Shown piece by piece: positions 1 to 11,578 of a DNA stretch of 64,000 nt. How positions within the stretch are numbered: position 1 is the first letter of the stretch; every line of letters starts with the position of its first letter. The stretch comes from Rhynchospora pubera. Taxonomy: Eukaryota > Streptophyta > Magnoliopsida > Poales > Cyperaceae. The notes beneath the pieces are model-generated. The model searched no databases. It had not been told where the DNA came from and saw only the letters and a program-made list of their open reading frames with translations. Location of the stretch: contig CM051459.1 of NCBI GenBank assembly GCA_028095005.1, forward strand, positions 259,022,229-259,086,228, in the 5' to 3' direction. A program made the position numbers and the translations under genes.

Positions 1-248
1 AACAGCAAATCATGGAGGTGGAAGCGGAGTTAGCTGAGACGAGAAAACAGCTTAAGGAATTCATGGTGGAAACAGATGAAAAATTCAGGCAGTTTGATGC
101 GATTATGGAGCGTTTAGATCAGAGAATTAATTCATCCGAGCAATACTACTATATGAAACTAAAACAGTTTAGGTCCAAGCTGGACCAGCTGATCTTGCTT
201 TCCTCGAACTTCCTCAAGGAGGATCGAACCGTGAACAAGACAAACTGA
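1..248 (+). CDS. 3' end of an unidentified coiled-coil protein gene (partial)
   Basis: The reading frame is open from the left edge of the window, before the first ATG at 12, and stops at 248, so this looks like a last exon or C-terminal piece. The visible ~80 residues are rich in E, K, Q and R with hydrophobic residues spaced as in a coiled coil (AELAETRKQLKEFM, FRQFDAIMERLDQRI). There is no signal peptide, membrane segment or recognisable catalytic motif. It ends with a basic and polar tail (LKEDRTVNKTN). It is transcribed towards the CIPK gene, so the two genes converge. I do not recognise the family. A chance frame or a decayed transposon fragment cannot be excluded, because only 248 bp are visible. 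Confidence 0.4.
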   Translation, partial: QQIMEVEAELAETRKQLKEFMVETDEKFRQFDAIMERLDQRINSSEQYYYMKLKQFRSKLDQLILLSSNFLKEDRTVNKTN

Positions 249-1100
249 AGTGCCTTTTTCGCTAATTAAAACTGCTTATTATGTATACTATTTGTGAGAC
301 GACGGTCGTAATTTGACAATGATGCCAGAATTGTTCTTTTTTTTTCCCTCTATTTTTGAAGATCCTTTTTCAATAGCTTGAATAACTACCGTGTTTTGTG
401 TTTTCTGTTTGTGAGATGATGGTTGTATTTTAACGTTGATACCATAATTGTTCTCTCACTCTTTCTTATTCTTGGTGCAACGAAACACACACCTACATTT
501 TTCCGGAGCAAATCAATTACGACATTTTGCACTTTATCCAAACAAACATACATTTTGATGACACCCCCAAATAGTCCGGGCTTGTTTTACTTACTGCGCA
601 AGTATGATTCATCACAGACACATGTCATTCCATAAAATTATTGATTTCCATTTTTTATTCTTAGACGTTTATTATTTTGCGGAATGTACGTGGTTGAACG
701 ATGATGGTACTAAAATGCTAAAATCAATTAAACTCAATTGCCCGGTGAAATACGAATAAAAATTGACAAAATAAAATCAGTCCATAGCAACGTAAGGAAC
801 TACGGACGAATAGACATATTATAGTAGTTTAGCCAATTTGTAGTCAATTTGATTAGTTTGAAAACCACTTGGTACATAAAATGAGTCGGATCTGGATCAA
901 ATATATATACCTACATCTAACATCTGTAATTGATTGGGCCATGTAAGGCCCACTGAGCATATATAAGTATATAACAAAATAATAACAACTGCATTTGTGG
1001 TTGTCTCTGGTTGATCTGATCCTTGTTGACTTCTATGCAAGGGTAGTTTTTTGGCAAACGAAGCCTAGGCATATGTAAGGCTATTACATAACCACACTCA
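249..1100. other. AT-rich intergenic spacer
   Basis: This lies between the left-edge gene and the 3' flank of the CIPK gene. It probably holds both 3' untranslated regions. I see no coding potential beyond short chance frames and no repeat structure. Confidence 0.5.
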
Positions 1101-1163
1101 AATAGCATTAAACATGCCTACGGGCCTCAATTCCAAAAAAAAAAAAAAAAATAGCATTAAACA
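1101..1163 (+). mobile_element. Micro-insertion: truncated poly(A) retroposon tail with target duplication
   Basis: The 14-bp direct repeats AATAGCATTAAACA at 1101-1114 and 1150-1163 flank an insert of only about 20 bp (TGCCTACGGGCCTCAATTCC) followed by a run of A. This is the structure left by target-primed insertion of a severely 5'-truncated LINE or SINE. The same tail motif recurs at 12787 and 14176. Confidence 0.75.
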
Positions 1164-1209
1164 AGCCTGAACACATAAGGCAGCGAACATTCATATCACT
1201 AACCAGAAC

Positions 1210-1469
1210 ACAAAAATCAACTTTTTTTTTTTTTTAAATAAGTGAGATTTATCCCACCACTTTCCATTAATGAAAAGCAAAACAGCATACAAATCACCAA
1301 AATCCCCACTTGCAAATTCAATCTTATCTACCCTCTTCATTAGCTACACACTAAACTGGTACCCCTCCGTGCCTATGACCCAATGATACTGAAAAAGCAA
1401 AAGAACCTCCTATCCCTGGAGGTCTGGAACCCATACCCGACCCTACCAGTGAATTACAAAAATAAACTT
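1210..1469 (-). mobile_element. Truncated non-LTR retroposon, ~230 bp, poly(A) on the minus strand
   Basis: The 14-bp direct repeats ACAAAAATCAACTT (1210-1223) and ACAAAAATAAACTT (1456-1469), one mismatch, flank an insert that starts on the plus strand with a long T run. Read on the minus strand it ends in poly(A), as a LINE or SINE 3' end would. No reverse-transcriptase coding is visible. It may lie in or near the 3' untranslated region of the CIPK gene. Confidence 0.6.
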
Positions 1470-1656
1470 CAGATTGATAATTAATTTGCTCTCTATATGA
1501 AATAGTAAGTATATTCTCGCTCCATCAAAACTAAAAAAGAAATGAAACAAGATCAAAGCTCTAACAGCTCGCATATTTATTTAGTTTTTTTTTTTCCTAA
1601 AAACTAATTCTGTACAAACTAATCATAAAAAATTGTTTTAAAAAAAGAGAGATCGA

Positions 1657-4600
1657 TCACAACGCACAAAGAGGCAATTCACGCTCTAGAGGACAAGACT
1701 GAGTCTTATGCAACAGCTGGCACTTGCACACGCCTAGGTCTTCTGACAGCTTTCCGCATAACTGCACATATTTACGAGATGCATGCTTATCAATTTGTGA
1801 TGAAATTTTTTGTTTATATTTCGGAAATTTTAAATAAAGGATACTCTGTGGCATTTGTATCAAAAAACTAGCATGCTGGCTTATACCGGTATATATCGAC
1901 AGGTCTGAAAGATGAGAAATGATCAAATTTGGAAGATGGACTTTGTGTATGTGTGTGACAGAGAGAAAGAGTACCTTTCTATACAACAAAGAGTCTCCGC
2001 AAGATTTCTCGAGCTCCACTACATATAGAGAAGGACTAATCTTGAAAACCTGTAATAAATAACACAAATTTAATAATTTGCAAAAGGTATGTGAATAAAA
2101 CATCTAATCAAGTACTTCTGTTGACTGGCACTTCTGCGCTGAATAACATGTCAAATGGCAACAGAATGACTCATTTCATTTGACATTCCGTTTCGTCAAC
2201 AGTACATACCATAATTTCCGTTAGTTGTTCTGTTTCGACAGAACATGACAAATTTGACAGTATTTCACACAAACGTGTGACGAAATGCTTTCTGTTTCGG
2301 AAACGAAATAAAAATGTGTACTGTTATATGTTCCGTTGGAACGGAACGTGAACGGAAAACACACAACGAATATTCCGTTATCAAACGTACAACGAACTGA
2401 TTATTTATCTAAGTCACACTATCGCTTTATTAATTGCCTTTCTAAGTGGAAGAAAGTACTTTTGTTTTTAGTATACTCGGTAAACAAAAGATTGACCTAT
2501 AAGTGGCTTAAATTAAGAAAATGTACCTCAGCTGAGACTAATAAGGAAGGAATCCTTCTTGGACTAACAGTAGTCTTTCTTCGTTGTATTACTTTTAGCT
2601 GAAAAAAAAAAACCAATATCCCACATTTAAATTCAATTAAGAGTAACGTACCTTCACTACATAAAATTTTTCTACGACAAAAAGTTCATGTGGGTGGGCA
2701 AACATTTAAGACTGACCCTCCTTTGTTTTCTTAAAAAAAAAAATTCTAATATTATATATTTATATCTGATCTGTTACTAAGGAGGGGTATAGCATTGATA
2801 GAGAAAGAAAAATTGGGATTAAACCACACCAGCACTCAGTTTTCCTAAGGTCGAATACAGGAAGTGCTTTAAAAGTACTTTCTCAAATTTATACATACTT
2901 TGCCATTTGCTTGTAGAACTTGGAAGCCCATTGCAGTAGCGATAACTTCAACCTTGTGAAATAATTCCATCGGTGAATGTGTGGATGTAAATCTTATCTT
3001 CCTCTCCGAGGCATCCTATAATTAGTCAAAGTCAAGTTTATACCAAAATGCATTTCAGAATCAAATAATTGGTTTTCCTATTGATAATTGCATCAAACAT
3101 TTACTACCTAGATTCTCTAACTAAAGATTTAGAAGTGATTCTTCTTTGTCCATCTTTCTAAATGTGAAAAATGTTCTCAAAGTATAGCAGTAGAATAAAA
3201 AAAGAAAAAAAAATCAAGCATCTTAAAAGTTATCTAGAAAAAGATGTTCTTCAGGCATCCTTTCGGTCAATCAAAATCTTCATATTCATGAAGAATAATA
3301 GTGGTGTAAAATAGATAGAATCCAAACCTCTTTCTCGAAGAACCCCGAAAGATCTAAGTAGGACGACATGCCAATCAGCTGAAATGCATTTATTTCCGTA
3401 GGTGAAATACGTTCTTCTTCCTCTTGCTAGAAAGGACAAAAAATAGGTAATTTAGACTATTTCTTCTTAAATTGCCAGAAATTCGAAAGTACTAAATTGC
3501 GCTTCCTCATCAATAGTACAAATGGTTATTGTATTGCAAGAATACAGGGTAATTTTCATGGATACAGAAGTGTCCCAATTAACACTTTTGTGATCATTTT
3601 TCTCTTAAAATTTTGTACGTGCGGAAATCACCATTCTACCCTCAAAAACAAAGAAAATGAAAATGTCCCAATTAAAGTGCTGGATATGTCTCTGATTTGG
3701 CTATTACCTCTCTAGTTGAGACATTTGCATCCCTAATTGCAGTACATTCTTCTTCATCTTCAAAAGGTACTGTGGGAGTATAATCTTGTCTGAACCATTC
3801 ATGGGCTTTAATCCCTGCCATATTTAAACGAGTAATAGGTCTTGGGTCTAGCATCCGCTTCAATATGTTTTGTGCTTCTGGGGAAAGCCATTTTGGAATT
3901 CTCAGATCCCCTCTTACGATCTAGTTAACGCATTCAAAAGAAAAAACTACTTCAGTTTTTTAAACCCTTGATATAATTGAAACAAAAAGATGATTATGAT
4001 GGTCAAGAAATCAAAGCAGTATTACTAATTTTACAATATTGATGTGTGCATTGGCCTGTTACTTTAATAACAAAACTCTGTTTTTTTTTTCTCCTTTCCT
4101 TTTCTTTTATCAGGATTCCCGGTACCATCTTTGATAGTAACAAAGTCAATTGGTAGATCCTTTGATAAATTGTTCCTCACCTTTTGGGATAAAAGTGCAA
4201 TATTTTTCTCATCAAACGGTAGATCTCCTGTGAGAATAACATATAAAATCACACCACAAGACCATATATCTGATAGAGAGCCATCGTATCCTCTATTAAG
4301 AAAGACCTATCAATAAAATAAGTTGTTAAAATCAATCCAAGGTCATGTACATGACAGCACAATTCATCATAGGATAAAATACTTATTTGCTCTTCAATAT
4401 AACAGATAAATTAATCATACCTCAGGTGCAACATAATTAGGGCTACCGCACGTAGTATGTAGCAGTCCATCCTTCTGAAATGTTATAAGAATATGGCATT
4501 CAGTATTTAGTGCTTAAGGTCTACTAATTTGTGTTTCCAAAACAAAATTAATGGCAGAGAACCTACCCCGAGATGTTGAGGCTGAGCACTTAGGCCGAAA

Positions 4601-6950
4601 TCAGTAATTTTTATGTTCCCTTTTGCATCTACAAGAACATTTTCTGGCTGTAATAAATCAAAATTACAGGGTTAATTTTTTTTTCTGCAAAGTTGAAAAA
4701 TTTTTAGTGGAATTATCCGATCAGAAACTCTCCTTATGGCTCTTTGGCAATTTGATGCTTTCTCAAAATGAATTGAGGTTAATTTTCAATTACCTTTAGA
4801 TCCCTATGATAAACGCCTTTGTCATGACAATAGCTCACAGCATCAATTATCTGCTGAAATATCCTTCTTCCTTCTTGTTCTGAAAGTCTCCCTTTGTCTG
4901 CCTTCACAAGAGAAGATGTGCATTTTAAAAAAATGCATATACACCCTAAAATACAACTAATGTTTCTTAGGCTCTTACAACTTTCCAGGAATCTCTTTGC
5001 AAAGTGATTTATTCGTTTGAGTAAATTGTCAAGACTTTCTTAGTCAATTTCTTGCAAAATAAGGATGTATACTTGCAGTAATTGATTTTTTTGGAGGGAA
5101 AAAAAATGGTTGCAATTAATTGATGATTAAGGTAATTCCTAGTACAGTATATAAAAGCAACAACTAGTAAGTCAGAGTCTTACAATCACGTTGTATAACT
5201 CGCCTCTGCTTACATACTCCAGGACAATGTATATTTTAGTCTGACTTGCTGATACCTACATTATAAGAGATTGTCATGTCAGTGCAAAATTTATCCAACT
5301 TATTTCAAATAGTGAGCAAATGTGAAAGTGCAAGAACATAGAGACCCTATAATTAAATTGTCTCTTGTAAGAGACCAAGTGATATTGTTAAACTTACAAT
5401 TAGCTACTCATTCTATCAATATGACTCCAGAACAAAATAATGTTTATCTTTAGTACATGCAAAAGGTCATCTTAATAATTTATTTGCGCGCTGATGTTTA
5501 TTTTCCAAGGGTGTGATGTGAAAAAAGCAGAATAAACAAAAGTGTGAAACACGTCACACAATAATTACTAGAACCCTTCTCTACTTAGAATTAATTAATT
5601 TCTGAAACGGCATAAGGTATAGCGTTGACCATCCTTTAAAATCCTTCTCTATTTAAAATCAATTACCATTATACATCTTTTATGACTTTTTAATCACGCG
5701 TTGCATTTAGAATCTTCAACAATAGTTCAGTTTTACCAAATAATATTCCTTTGGAATATATTATAACACCGGATAATATTTTATAACCTTTTTAAGTAAA
5801 TCAAGGGTGCAAACCACATCTTGTCTATCTCTTTCTCTCTCTCTCTTTTTTTTTTTGTCCAAAGAAAACAAAACTAAAAATGTGGACTTGTTTTGTCTTC
5901 CCTTAGGAAGCGAAAATGCCTTTTGAGTTTGCTTATAAGTTATTACTTTTCCAACAATCTACGCAGTTCGTTATGTAATAAGCGTGCATCAATAGAGAAA
6001 ATTTATTTTATTTTATTTTGCCAAGAAGCCCGTAGGCAAACGTAAAGAATTATTCGTAGCTCACGTCTGCGCACAATACTTTTCAACCAAAGAAGGGAAC
6101 AAAATTTTCTCTTTAAAAATAATTAGAAGCCAATTTACGAGATTCAAAACTGACCTCATGCAACCGAACGATATTGGGATGCTTGAGCTGCTTCAGCGAG
6201 CCAATCTCCCTTTTTAACTGAAACCACACACCAAAACATCATATTTATATAATAATAATAATAATAATAATAACAACGACGACCACGACGACGATAATAA
6301 TAATAATAATAAAAAAATAATAATAATATAAAATTTATTATTAAAATAATAAAAATAATTATATTAATAATAATAGTAACATTCAGACCCACACAAAAGA
6401 TTTCAGCCAGTCAGAAACGAGTAATAATAGCCAGAAAAAACGAGGACCCGTCTATTAGTGTTGTCGGTGATTACAGAAGGAATACCACAGAAAACTGAAA
6501 GACAAAAATGTACCATTCCGCTACTCCAATTATTTGAGTACATACTGACACTGTAGCAACTCTCTGACAGGGGTCAGGGGTATTTCAGTAAATTGCCACA
6601 GCTCATCATTTAAAAACAAATACAGAGAACCCGGAAAAACAGTTTCCGCGAGAATTTGTCAACATTTAATGGCGAATAAAAAGATACCAAAATTGAAAAC
6701 GCACGTTCAAAAATTACGAACTAAAACACGCATCAATGGAAGAGTAAGAATAGGAAAAGAAGGGAGAGGTGAGATTAAGAACCTGGTCGTGGAATTTGCG
6801 CGCGAGCACCGAATGGCGATCGAGGATTTTAATGGCGAAGGGTCGTCCGGTTTCCACGTGGCGCGCGAACTTGACTGTACTGAATCCTCCTTCCCCAAGC
6901 GTTCTCCCAAGCTCATACTTCCCCATTACTACTTTCACTTCGTTTTTCAT
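1657..6950 (-). CDS. CIPK: CBL-interacting protein kinase (SnRK3/CIPK), 13 exons, 450 aa
   Basis: This is a serine/threonine kinase of the SnRK3 group. Family members are activated by Ca2+-bound CBL proteins and phosphorylate ion transporters and channels. Exons on the minus strand: 6950-6783, 6217-6155, 5255-5184, 4901-4794, 4647-4567, 4474-4421, 4306-4181, 3920-3708, 3426-3328, 3015-2899, 2598-2527, 2049-1975, 1761-1657. All introns are GT-AG in phase 0. The kinase domain spans about residues 12-267: glycine loop LGEGGFSTV, Lys41 in AIKILD, HRDLK with Asp135, DFG at 153-155, APE at 180-182. The NAF/FISL motif that binds CBL is at 306-317 (EINAFQLIGMSS). The phosphatase-interaction region follows at about 333-361 (RKIRFTSTHS). 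Catalytic residues and frame are intact, and the exon pattern is that of the intron-rich CIPK clade. The sequence looks closest to CIPK1/17-type proteins, but I cannot assign a number. The usual GGELFD reads RGELYN (residues 94-99). A second Met at residue 9 is an equally plausible start. Confidence 0.96.
6252..6322. repeat. Trinucleotide microsatellite in CIPK intron 1
   Basis: (AATAAT)n tracts are interrupted by a GC-rich cluster of ACG/ACC trinucleotides at about 6273-6293. The tract sits in the 565-bp first intron. It creates a low-complexity minus-strand reading frame that is not a gene. Confidence 0.85.
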
Positions 6951-9063
6951 TCCCTCTTCTCTTGCGCGCCTCCTCTTAACTTCTATCTAGTTCCGATCGA
7001 CCGTTTGGCCGTTTCTTCTTCTTTGTAATCGAATGAGCAACTAATGCTCTTTGTATCTCTATCTCTACGCGCGCGCGTGAATCTTGAGAGAGGTGTGCGA
7101 TTGAATTTGGCGTTTGTTGGAGCTTCTTCACTGGATTCGTTTAAAGATTGTGAAGGGATTTAGAGGAGGAATCCGAGGTAACGAAGATTCCTTTTCCTTT
7201 TCCTTTTTATCGTATTTGGTAATGAAGAGGGGAGTTAGGAAAAGGAGATCATAGACTGGGTATGGGTTATGGGAATGATGAGAAGAAATTCACGCACCGG
7301 TGTAACTATTTATGGAAGGAAACTCTGATCTAATCCGACAGGTGGATTACTCGATTTAAAATTTGGCACATTTTCCTATATGACCTTTGAAATCTCAAAA
7401 ATATAAAATACACCCTCAAAGAATAATAAGCGTCTCAGGAGGATTTTTTTTGGGTTTTTTTTGTTTCTGCTGTCAAGTTTTCGAAAAAAAATTTAATAAA
7501 GTTGCACCCCTACAAAAGATTATAGAGACCACATTAAACCGTTCAGATCGACTGTTAGAATCTCGAAAATTAAAATTTGATCGTAGATGACGGTTGCATC
7601 CGTTAATCGTGGCTGATTTTAGCCCATCTCAAAAAAATTTAATAAAGTTGCACCCCTACAAAAGATTAGGGGTAGGGGTGCACACTGTTTTTGTTGTTGG
7701 TTGCTATCTCGTGATAGAGATTTGATGTAACTGTAACTGGGTTCACCTTTTCTTGAATGAAAAAGTGGTGGCCTAAATCACTAATAAATGACATATTGAC
7801 ATACGATTATGAAAGACCTCACACAAGGTAATACTTACACTGCAAGACAATCTTAGCTTTGCCTTGTACATATGTAAATATGCTATTGGTCTGAATTTTT
7901 GGATTTGAAAATTTTGTAATACTTACATATGAACATTTTGCTGTTTTTATACTCAATTATTGTCCACTGTTCGTTATTGTGAGTTGTGACGGTATGGTGC
8001 GTATGGATGAGTTTTTATTCAACACCACCCAAAAAGTCACTATTTGGACAAATTTCTTATTTTTTTTAAAAAATATAACTGATCAAACTACCTGACATTT
8101 TTTGTCCTGTTTTGCCGAAAGCCATGCAATTTTGTTCGTTTTTTGTGGTAATAGCAGCGATTTTGGATATCATTTCTACAAAATCTTTCTTATTTTTAGC
8201 ATGATTTATGGATAATAAGATTTCCTACTTTCTACAGATTTTGGATTTTGTCACAGAAACTCTTTTTGATTTGGTCATAATTAAATTAGTCGTCTCTTAT
8301 GCAGAGACAAGTAAACGGCAGGATAGGGGATTATCCAACTAATTTAGTTTTATTATGACTCAAAATTCCCGCAAATTGAGATTTTAGTAGTTGCGATTCC
8401 AAAAGAGGCGTGCACAAAATCGGTATCTTGTTCCCTCTTACTACCGTATCATACGTAGACCAGAAATTATTGGTTCCTGTCTGGGACCCACCCCATGTTC
8501 TTTTCTACTTCTATAGAGATAAACCTTATCGGGTAAGTTTTGTTCATGCACAGAATTCGGTTAGAGAATAACTCGTTTTTCTATAATGTAGATAAGGGTA
8601 AGGTATAATTATTTGACAATCATGATTATATAATTATATAAATTTAAAAATTGTAAGTTATGAATATCTATTTTTAAATTTATAAGGAGTAAAAAGATAA
8701 TAATAATTACTTTCTTTTGACAATTGTCATAATTTATGAAATAATTCTTAAAATTATAAAACTTATAGTTCGGATTTGTTGCATATAAAATGTATTATAA
8801 GTATAGATAACTTCAATACAGGGCATTCCCTTTCAACCATGTATTTTGATTATTCAAGTTTATTTCCACCGTAATTGGAATACTATTAGTTATTGTTTAA
8901 TATTTCTTTGGCTAAATTTCATCTCAAATTTTTGCACAAATCTTCTATTTATTTCAATTTATTTTAGATTCCTACTTGGTCTGATAAACTGTTTCTGAAA
9001 ATCCTAGTATAGTTGTGGGGCTAACCTCATGACTTACAAGTATTTTGAAAAAAAATAACAAAT
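6951..9063. other. Upstream region of CIPK and AT-rich spacer
   Basis: The stretch next to 6951 is the promoter and 5' leader side of the minus-strand CIPK gene. It is locally GC-richer, with GCGCGC runs near 7068-7078. I see no clear TATA box. A ~36-bp direct repeat (AATTTAATAAAGTTGCACCC and onwards) occurs at about 7488 and again at about 7630. No further gene is visible. Confidence 0.5.
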
Positions 9064-9153
9064 TGTCCATGTCTTACTTTTCTATCTAAATTTTTATTGA
9101 TTCTAAGTTGTCCATGTCTTACTTTTCTACCTAAATTTTTATTGATTCTAAGT
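9064..9153. repeat. Two tandem copies of a 45-bp unit
   Basis: The unit beginning TGTCCATGTCTTACTTTTCT occurs at 9064-9108 and 9109-9153 with one visible difference (TATCT versus TACCT). It is a recent local tandem duplication. Confidence 0.85.
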
Positions 9154-9537
9154 CCCTTGAGGACTTTTGAGTGAAAACAAGGGACTGTGTCATAAAAAAA
9201 CAAAGAGTGATTGAAAACATTTTATTAATTAGGATGCCATTGTAGAAAACTATCTATGATGCTATATATAACATAATTTAAAAAATTAAGTTGCGGTTTG
9301 CACTAAAAACCCTACAATAATAATGATGGAATGAATTAAATATAGTTCTTTACAACTATCTATGACAGTATATGAACATTGATAATTATATAAAATACTA
9401 CGTGAAGCACAGATAGGCCTCTTGCAATGTGTTCAAATCAAATGTCATGTTTCAAACAATTGATCTGAACATGTTCAATGTCTTCTTCATATTAAAATTT
9501 TGTTGGAAATTCTAATTTGAAATAATTTAAAAATGTG

Positions 9538-9830
9538 TGATAGGTCCCGAGCCCTCGAGTATTCCCTAGGGCTCGAGGGTAATTCGCAGGGCAAGATCTG
9601 TACGACCCTACAGTAGACCTGACAAGACAAAAGATGTAGTACCTTATAAATAGAGCACCCCATCCACTAAGGAGGAAGTCGACACCGGAGATTTTCACTT
9701 GTAACTAGACTTGTACTATAATGACTAATGAAATGAAATCTTTCCACTTATAGCCATTGATTTTCTTCTAATATATGTTCAAAATATCTCTAATCACTTG
9801 ACACTCTGCACTAGACACTAGACGGTGACA
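9538..9830 (+). mobile_element. Solo LTR, 293 bp
   Basis: The unit begins TGATAGGTCCCG and ends CGGTGACA, giving TG...CA termini. It is flanked by the 5-bp direct repeat ATGTG (9533-9537 and 9831-9835). A TATA-like box (TATAAATAGAGC) lies at about 9647, as expected for an LTR promoter, and the orientation is taken from it. A GC-rich palindrome is formed by CCCTCGAG at about 9550 and CTCGAGGG at about 9573. No internal domain is adjacent, so this is a solo LTR left by recombination. The family is unidentified. Confidence 0.8.
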
Positions 9831-9974
9831 ATGTGTTACCTTTTACCTATATAATAAGAGCTGTAATTTATGTCATAGGTGATGATATGAAAAATTATTT
9901 TTTTAGTTCCGTCCGTTCTGGGTCTATGTAAGCTTTTGATTGAATCTAAAGTTCATTAAGGTGCTCTTCACTGA

Positions 9975-10265
9975 GGCTCCGTTTGGATGCAAGAAGAAGA
10001 ATAGGAAGAAGAAAGAAGGCTCCGTTTGGATAGATGTGGGAAGAAGTATTGGGAAGTGTGTAATTTTGTGAAGAGTTTGGATTGTTTATAATTTTTTTTC
10101 TTCCCATCTTCTTTCTTCCTCTTCTTCTTCTCTCATCCAAACGCAAGCGAAGGGAAGAAAAAAAATTATAAACAATCCAAACTCTTCACAAAGTTACACA
10201 CTTCCCAATACTTATTCACACTTCTTTCCTTTTTCCCTTCTTCCCGCACCTATCCAAACGGAGCC
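9975..10265. mobile_element. MITE of the GTTTGGAT family carrying a nested copy of the same family
   Basis: The ends are inverted repeats (GGCTCCGTTTGGAT and ATCCAAACGGAGCC) flanked by the 3-bp direct repeat TGA (9972-9974 and 10266-10268). The family core, the ~45-bp stretch that includes AACAATCCAAACTCTTCACA, lies at about 10167-10212. The element is split by a second family member at 10018-10148. Removing that member rejoins two purine-rich arm segments. Confidence 0.85.
10018..10148. mobile_element. Nested MITE of the GTTTGGAT family, 131 bp
   Basis: The left end is GGCTCCGTTTGGAT and the right end is a degenerate ATCCAAACGCAAGC. The 3-bp direct repeat GAA flanks it (10015-10017 and 10149-10151). 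The core is in the opposite orientation to that of the host element. It inserted after the host copy was in place. Confidence 0.75.
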
Positions 10266-10799
10266 TGAAACTAAAGGATCGTGCCATGAAAAAAAAAAAG
10301 AGATTGGATTGGAAAAATAAATTATGAAGAAGTCCTAGTAGTAGAAATCCATCTACGATGGTATATATGAATATGATATAATTTGAAAACTAGGTGCGTT
10401 AATTTGACCCTAATAACTATAATATAATATATTAAAAAGCAGCTAATTAATGTTATCTACAAAAGATATTTTAATATGACAAATTAAACATATTTTAATA
10501 AAATATTTATTCAAAATATAATTACGAAATAGGGAAATAAGTACGTTTTGAAACCTCCTTGTACCGTTGATTTGCCATTATAGTGTAGCGGGGTAGAGAG
10601 ATTTTTGACCAAAAGATCTGAAAAATAAAAAAATAAAATAATTAAAAGAAAAAATATATCATGCATTTCTAAAGATCTATGACTATAAGTAAAGTCTATT
10701 AAGTTGATTTTTATGATATTATTGTTTACTTAAAAACATAAGGGTCTTCACATCAGTTGGATATATTTCCTACTAGCTAGCATGAATATGTATACTCAA

Positions 10800-10850
10800 G
10801 AATTTCCTTCCAATTGCCTTCGGAAAAAAAAAAAGAATTACCTTCTAATT
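10800..10850 (+). mobile_element. Micro-insertion: poly(A) retroposon tail
   Basis: The 16-bp repeats GAATTTCCTTCCAATT (10800-10815) and GAATTACCTTCTAATT (10835-10850), two mismatches, flank an insert of only GCCTTCGG plus about eleven A. It looks like an extremely truncated retroposition event. Confidence 0.55.
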
Positions 10851-10967
10851 TGTTAACGGTGTCATTTTACAGTGAATCGTCAAAATTTATTTTCATGTAC
10901 TCAATTAATAAGAATCCTCTATATATAAAATAACGCCCTGAGCCCCTGACCCTTATATAATTACTTA

Positions 10968-11134
10968 GGGGCGTTTGGATGTTATAGGAATTTGGAGAAT
11001 TTGCAATTCTAAGTATAAATTTATTGGGAAGTGTGTAACTTTGTGAAGAGTTTGGATTGTTTATAATAAATTTGGCATATGAAATTCCGGGAATTTGCAA
11101 TTCCCTCTTATTCCAACCCCATCCAAACACACCC
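10968..11134. mobile_element. MITE of the GTTTGGAT family, 167 bp
   Basis: Ends are GGGGCGTTTGGAT and ATCCAAACACACCC, flanked by a perfect TTA duplication (10965-10967 and 11135-11137). The conserved core is in the plus orientation at about 11020-11068. Confidence 0.85.
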
Positions 11135-11493
11135 TTAAAGAAAGAAAGAAAGAATTAAAACTCCGAATCCTAGGATTTAAAGATCCACGTGGAGACGTTT
11201 TTTAATTCACTGTAGAAACGCCTTGCTCTGCTAAAGTTGAGATTTAAGAGCATTCAGTACCATCGAATAATAAGATTGTACTTCTTAAAATTTGATCGGA
11301 CAAAATACTCCCAACTACCTTATAATTTCTTTGACACAGTATGTTTGTGGTGTTACGTAGCGCGCGGTAGCTTCCATTGATATTTGCATCCATTTTTTCT
11401 TTTCCAATATATTATTATAACCATTGTTATTGTCCTTGTTTTCAGGTTTTGCAATTCTAATAACAATTCATGCATGTGGGGTCATCTGCAAAC

Positions 11494-11578
11494 TATTTAT
11501 TGCTTTTCTCTCTTTTTATTTTTTTTGGAGAAACTAGGCAGTGGCTTCCTAGTATAAGGGTTTATTTATTGCTTTTCT
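11494..11578 (-). mobile_element. Micro-insertion: truncated retroposon tail with 16-bp target duplication
   Basis: The perfect 16-bp repeat TATTTATTGCTTTTCT occurs at 11494-11509 and 11563-11578. It flanks a 53-bp insert whose minus strand ends in CCTAGTTTCTCC followed by an A-rich tail. A related tail is at 47702-47732. Confidence 0.75.

Noticed and set aside
6156..6392. Minus-strand frame rich in Tyr and Arg
   Set aside because: It is produced by the trinucleotide microsatellite in CIPK intron 1.
6669..7028. 119-codon plus-strand frame
   Set aside because: It runs antisense to CIPK exon 1 and its leader. The minus strand encodes a conserved kinase N-terminus there, so the plus frame is a shadow.
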